53,870 nt of DNA from Gemmatimonadota bacterium (lineage in GTDB: Bacteria > Gemmatimonadota > Gemmatimonadetes > Gemmatimonadales > Gemmatimonadaceae), in NCBI GenBank assembly GCA_016871915.1, contig VHBP01000009.1, positions 1 to 53,870 of the forward strand, written 5' to 3'. The translations under genes were made by a program, and so were the position numbers. The notes under the pieces are model-generated. The model ran no database searches, was not told the DNA's origin, and saw nothing but the letters and a program-made list of their open reading frames with translations. Shown in pieces: positions 52,236 to 53,870 of the stretch (its first letter is position 1; every line of letters begins with the position of its first letter).

Positions 52236-53657
52236 CTACGGGGTGATGAGGCCAGAGGGCAGACGCGCGACGGTGGCGCCGGGATAGTAGGCCGAGAGGA
52301 TGGCGCGGTGGTCTTGACCGGCGCGCGCACGCCCGATCGCCCCCCACTGACACATCCCGACCCCATGTCCCGACCCGCGCCCCTCGAGCACCGCGCGGAT
52401 GAGACGCCCACCGTCCTGCTCCACCGCGAGCGAAAAATAGGCGCTGGGCAGGAGGTCGCCAGCTGGCGATCGAAGGACGCTGCGCGCGGCGTTCCCTGGG
52501 ACGGTGAAGGTCCCCGCCTCGGCCCGCAGCTCGAGGCGTGCGACGCGCCCACTCGTCCCGGTGCCCACCACGCGAAGCCCCTGCACGCGGCCCGGTCCCC
52601 CGCGGGGGACGGCGGTGACACTCGCCAGATAGCGCTGCACCACGAGATCCACCTCGGCGGCGGCGAGCCGACGGGTCCACCGATAGGTCGGCGAGCCGTC
52701 ACAGTAGTCGCGCGTCGTCCCGGGGATGCGATCGCTCACCCCGCGGAGGTGACTCGCCCCCGCTACATCCCAGACCTCGGTGGCTGCCGCCGTCCGCCCC
52801 CCGCAGGTGGAGAAGAAGGGGGCATCGGCCACCTGCCCGCCCACCATCAACACGAGGCCGCTCGTACGCTCGATCGCCTGATCGGACGACTGGCGTTCCG
52901 CGGTGAGCCCCCCGTATACCTGATCGCTGACGGTCGGGAGGAGATCGAACCACTGACGCCGTGTCGTCCCCCGACGCTCGGCGATGAGCCGACGCACGGT
53001 GTAGGTGCGCGCCGCGATCGCCTGCGCCTCCACGGCATCACGCTCGCCCGCCGGTCGATCGCCGATCTCGAGTGGGACCACCCCGCGGAGGTAATCATCG
53101 AGCGGGAGCATATTCACGACGAGGACGCCGGAGTCGGTCGCGACATGCCGCAACACCCCGCGATAGGCGCGCCCCCCCGACCGCACCGTCCCCACCCGAT
53201 CGGTCCGCAGCGTCACCGGCCCGACGTGCCATGCGCTCGCCAAGCCGTCGGTGCGCACCGCGCGCAGCAACGTCCCGCGCCGCTCGATCGACCACCGGTC
53301 CCGCGGATTCGCGCGGACGATGACCCCACCATCCTCGTCGAGGAGACGCCACGCGCCGCTCGCGCTCAGCGGTGCCGACCCAACGTGCACCGTGAGCGCG
53401 ATCCGGACCGTGGGGCCCTCCCCAAGTGAGGGGGATGGTGGGGCCTCATCGAGCGGGAAGGCCTCGTCCGGTGCTGGAGCGACGTCGGTGTCCCGGGCCA
53501 CCGATGGGCTCGGTCGCTCCACGGTCGGCCGGTTCGTGGTGGTCGGTGTCGTGGCTGGGGACAGGGGACGACGCCCACAGGCGCCGACCACGAGGACCAG
53601 CGTGGTCAGGGTGCCTGCGACGACGCGCCAGCGCCAGCCGACGCGCGTCGAGCTCAC
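52236..53657 (-). CDS. SpoIID/LytB-domain lipoprotein
   Basis: The 473-residue product has a lipoprotein signal (VVGAC, acylated Cys about residue 27), a Pro/Thr-rich linker to about residue 85, then the SpoIID domain: LPLDDYLRGVVPLEIGD, EAQAIAARTYTVRR, FFSTCGGRTA and the C-terminal GSGHGVGMCQWGA. SpoIID enzymes are lytic transglycosylases acting on denuded glycan strands, the same strands bound by SPOR domains found elsewhere in this window. No sporulation genes are visible. The GTG overlaps the preceding gene's stop (GTGA). Confidence 0.88.
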   Translation of the reverse strand: MSSTRVGWRWRVVAGTLTTLVLVVGACGRRPLSPATTPTTTNRPTVERPSPSVARDTDVAPAPDEAFPLDEAPPSPSLGEGPTVRIALTVHVGSAPLSASGAWRLLDEDGGVIVRANPRDRWSIERRGTLLRAVRTDGLASAWHVGPVTLRTDRVGTVRSGGRAYRGVLRHVATDSGVLVVNMLPLDDYLRGVVPLEIGDRPAGERDAVEAQAIAARTYTVRRLIAERRGTTRRQWFDLLPTVSDQVYGGLTAERQSSDQAIERTSGLVLMVGGQVADAPFFSTCGGRTAAATEVWDVAGASHLRGVSDRIPGTTRDYCDGSPTYRWTRRLAAAEVDLVVQRYLASVTAVPRGGPGRVQGLRVVGTGTSGRVARLELRAEAGTFTVPGNAARSVLRSPAGDLLPSAYFSLAVEQDGGRLIRAVLEGRGSGHGVGMCQWGAIGRARAGQDHRAILSAYYPGATVARLPSGLITP

Positions 53658-53870
53658 CGACCGAAGCTCCCGATCGAGGGCGCGACGGGGAGGGTGCGAC
53701 CGCGCGCCGGCGCCGCACTCGGCACGGCGGGCATCTCGAGCGTGCGCACGAAGTCCGCGGTGAAATCGTAGTCGTCCTGCACCGCCGTCACGCGCGTCTC
53801 GATCAGGCTTCCCGGCGTGGCCACGGTGCGCACCCAGGTCACGCCATCGATGTCATCCGCCTGCCACGGT
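53654..53870 (-). CDS. rimO: C-terminal part of probable ribosomal protein S12 methylthiotransferase (TRAM domain), truncated by window edge
   Basis: Only the last 71 codons are in the window. The sequence DDIDGVTWVRTVATPG followed by TRVTAVQDDYDF matches the TRAM domain of RimO (APDIDGV..., V..VTxAxDYDL). A C-terminal extension of about 30 Ala/Pro-rich residues follows. RimO methylthiolates Asp of ribosomal protein S12. The radical SAM core would lie beyond 53870. Confidence 0.62.
   Translation of the reverse strand, partial: PWQADDIDGVTWVRTVATPGSLIETRVTAVQDDYDFTADFVRTLEMPAVPSAAPARGRTLPVAPSIGSFGR

Noticed and set aside
1-53870. CRISPR array, prophage, integron, transposase or toxin-antitoxin pair
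   Set aside because: I saw no regularly spaced repeats, integrase, transposase or phage genes, and no toxin-antitoxin pair; the gene set is housekeeping and envelope in nature.

Overview
The window is a dense, GC-rich chromosomal segment of a Gram-negative bacterium. Envelope genes (LolA, a beta-barrel outer-membrane protein, lipoproteins with lipoboxes, SPOR proteins), the MEP-pathway gene ispE, a SpoIID-like protein in a non-spore setting, and secreted families I associate with Gemmatimonadota and Bacteroidota make a member of the Gemmatimonadota the most likely source. This is inference; no rRNA is present. Nearly all of the sequence is coding, no gap between genes exceeds about 225 bases, and many start codons overlap the preceding stop as GTGA or ATGA.

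Layout. 97-2580 (+): two tRNA-Ser genes, a strong terminator, gltX and a LexA-like regulator that lacks the self-cleavage dyad. 2603-14747 (-): one long overlapping operon, trxA-rsmI-DUF4159-DUF4175-TPR protein-secreted AsnB-like protein-JAMM/DinG helicase fusion-FAH hydrolase-membrane protein. 14849-15699: methylmalonyl-CoA epimerase facing a small lipoprotein gene. 15732-18764 (+): pdxJ, a small ORF, a UPF0104 membrane protein, ispE and tRNA-Gln. 18905-23358 (+): prs, rplY, pth and a K+-type membrane pyrophosphatase. 23417-23824 (-): a four-helix-bundle (S23/IVS family) gene bordered by heptamer-based repeats. 23951-27361 (+): ychF, then the S6 operon rpsF-rpsR-membrane protein-rplI. 27410-39099 (+): rsfS, a protease/propeller/barrel protein, a SPOR lipoprotein, a degenerate MinD-like SPOR protein, smc, aroF and lolA. 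39101-43814 (-): rpmE-prfA-prmC-ylbF-tmk-ctpA. 43974-46382 (+): a Crp/Fnr regulator, an MBL hydrolase and a CsgG-like protein. 46389-53870 (-): the end of a probable rimO, a SpoIID-like lipoprotein, a Gfo/Idh/MocA oxidoreductase, a DUF4105 protein and hydantoinase A and B.

The genes serve mainly translation (three tRNAs, gltX, rplY, pth, rpsF, rpsR, rplI, rpmE, prfA, prmC, rsfS, rsmI, ychF, probable rimO), envelope biogenesis and chromosome maintenance (smc, tmk). The signal least explained by ordinary annotation is a family of long imperfect hairpins built from GAAGGCT-like heptamers. They sit just after the stop codons of prs, hppA and ychF, and a single-armed copy lies before ychF, so the four-helix-bundle gene is enclosed by two of them. 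Other points of note are the JAMM-DinG fusion, the non-cleavable LexA relative, a P-loop-less MinD-like SPOR protein next to smc, a probable CTG start for prfA, and a recurring TANCTT -10 element. I saw no transposase, CRISPR array, phage or integron.
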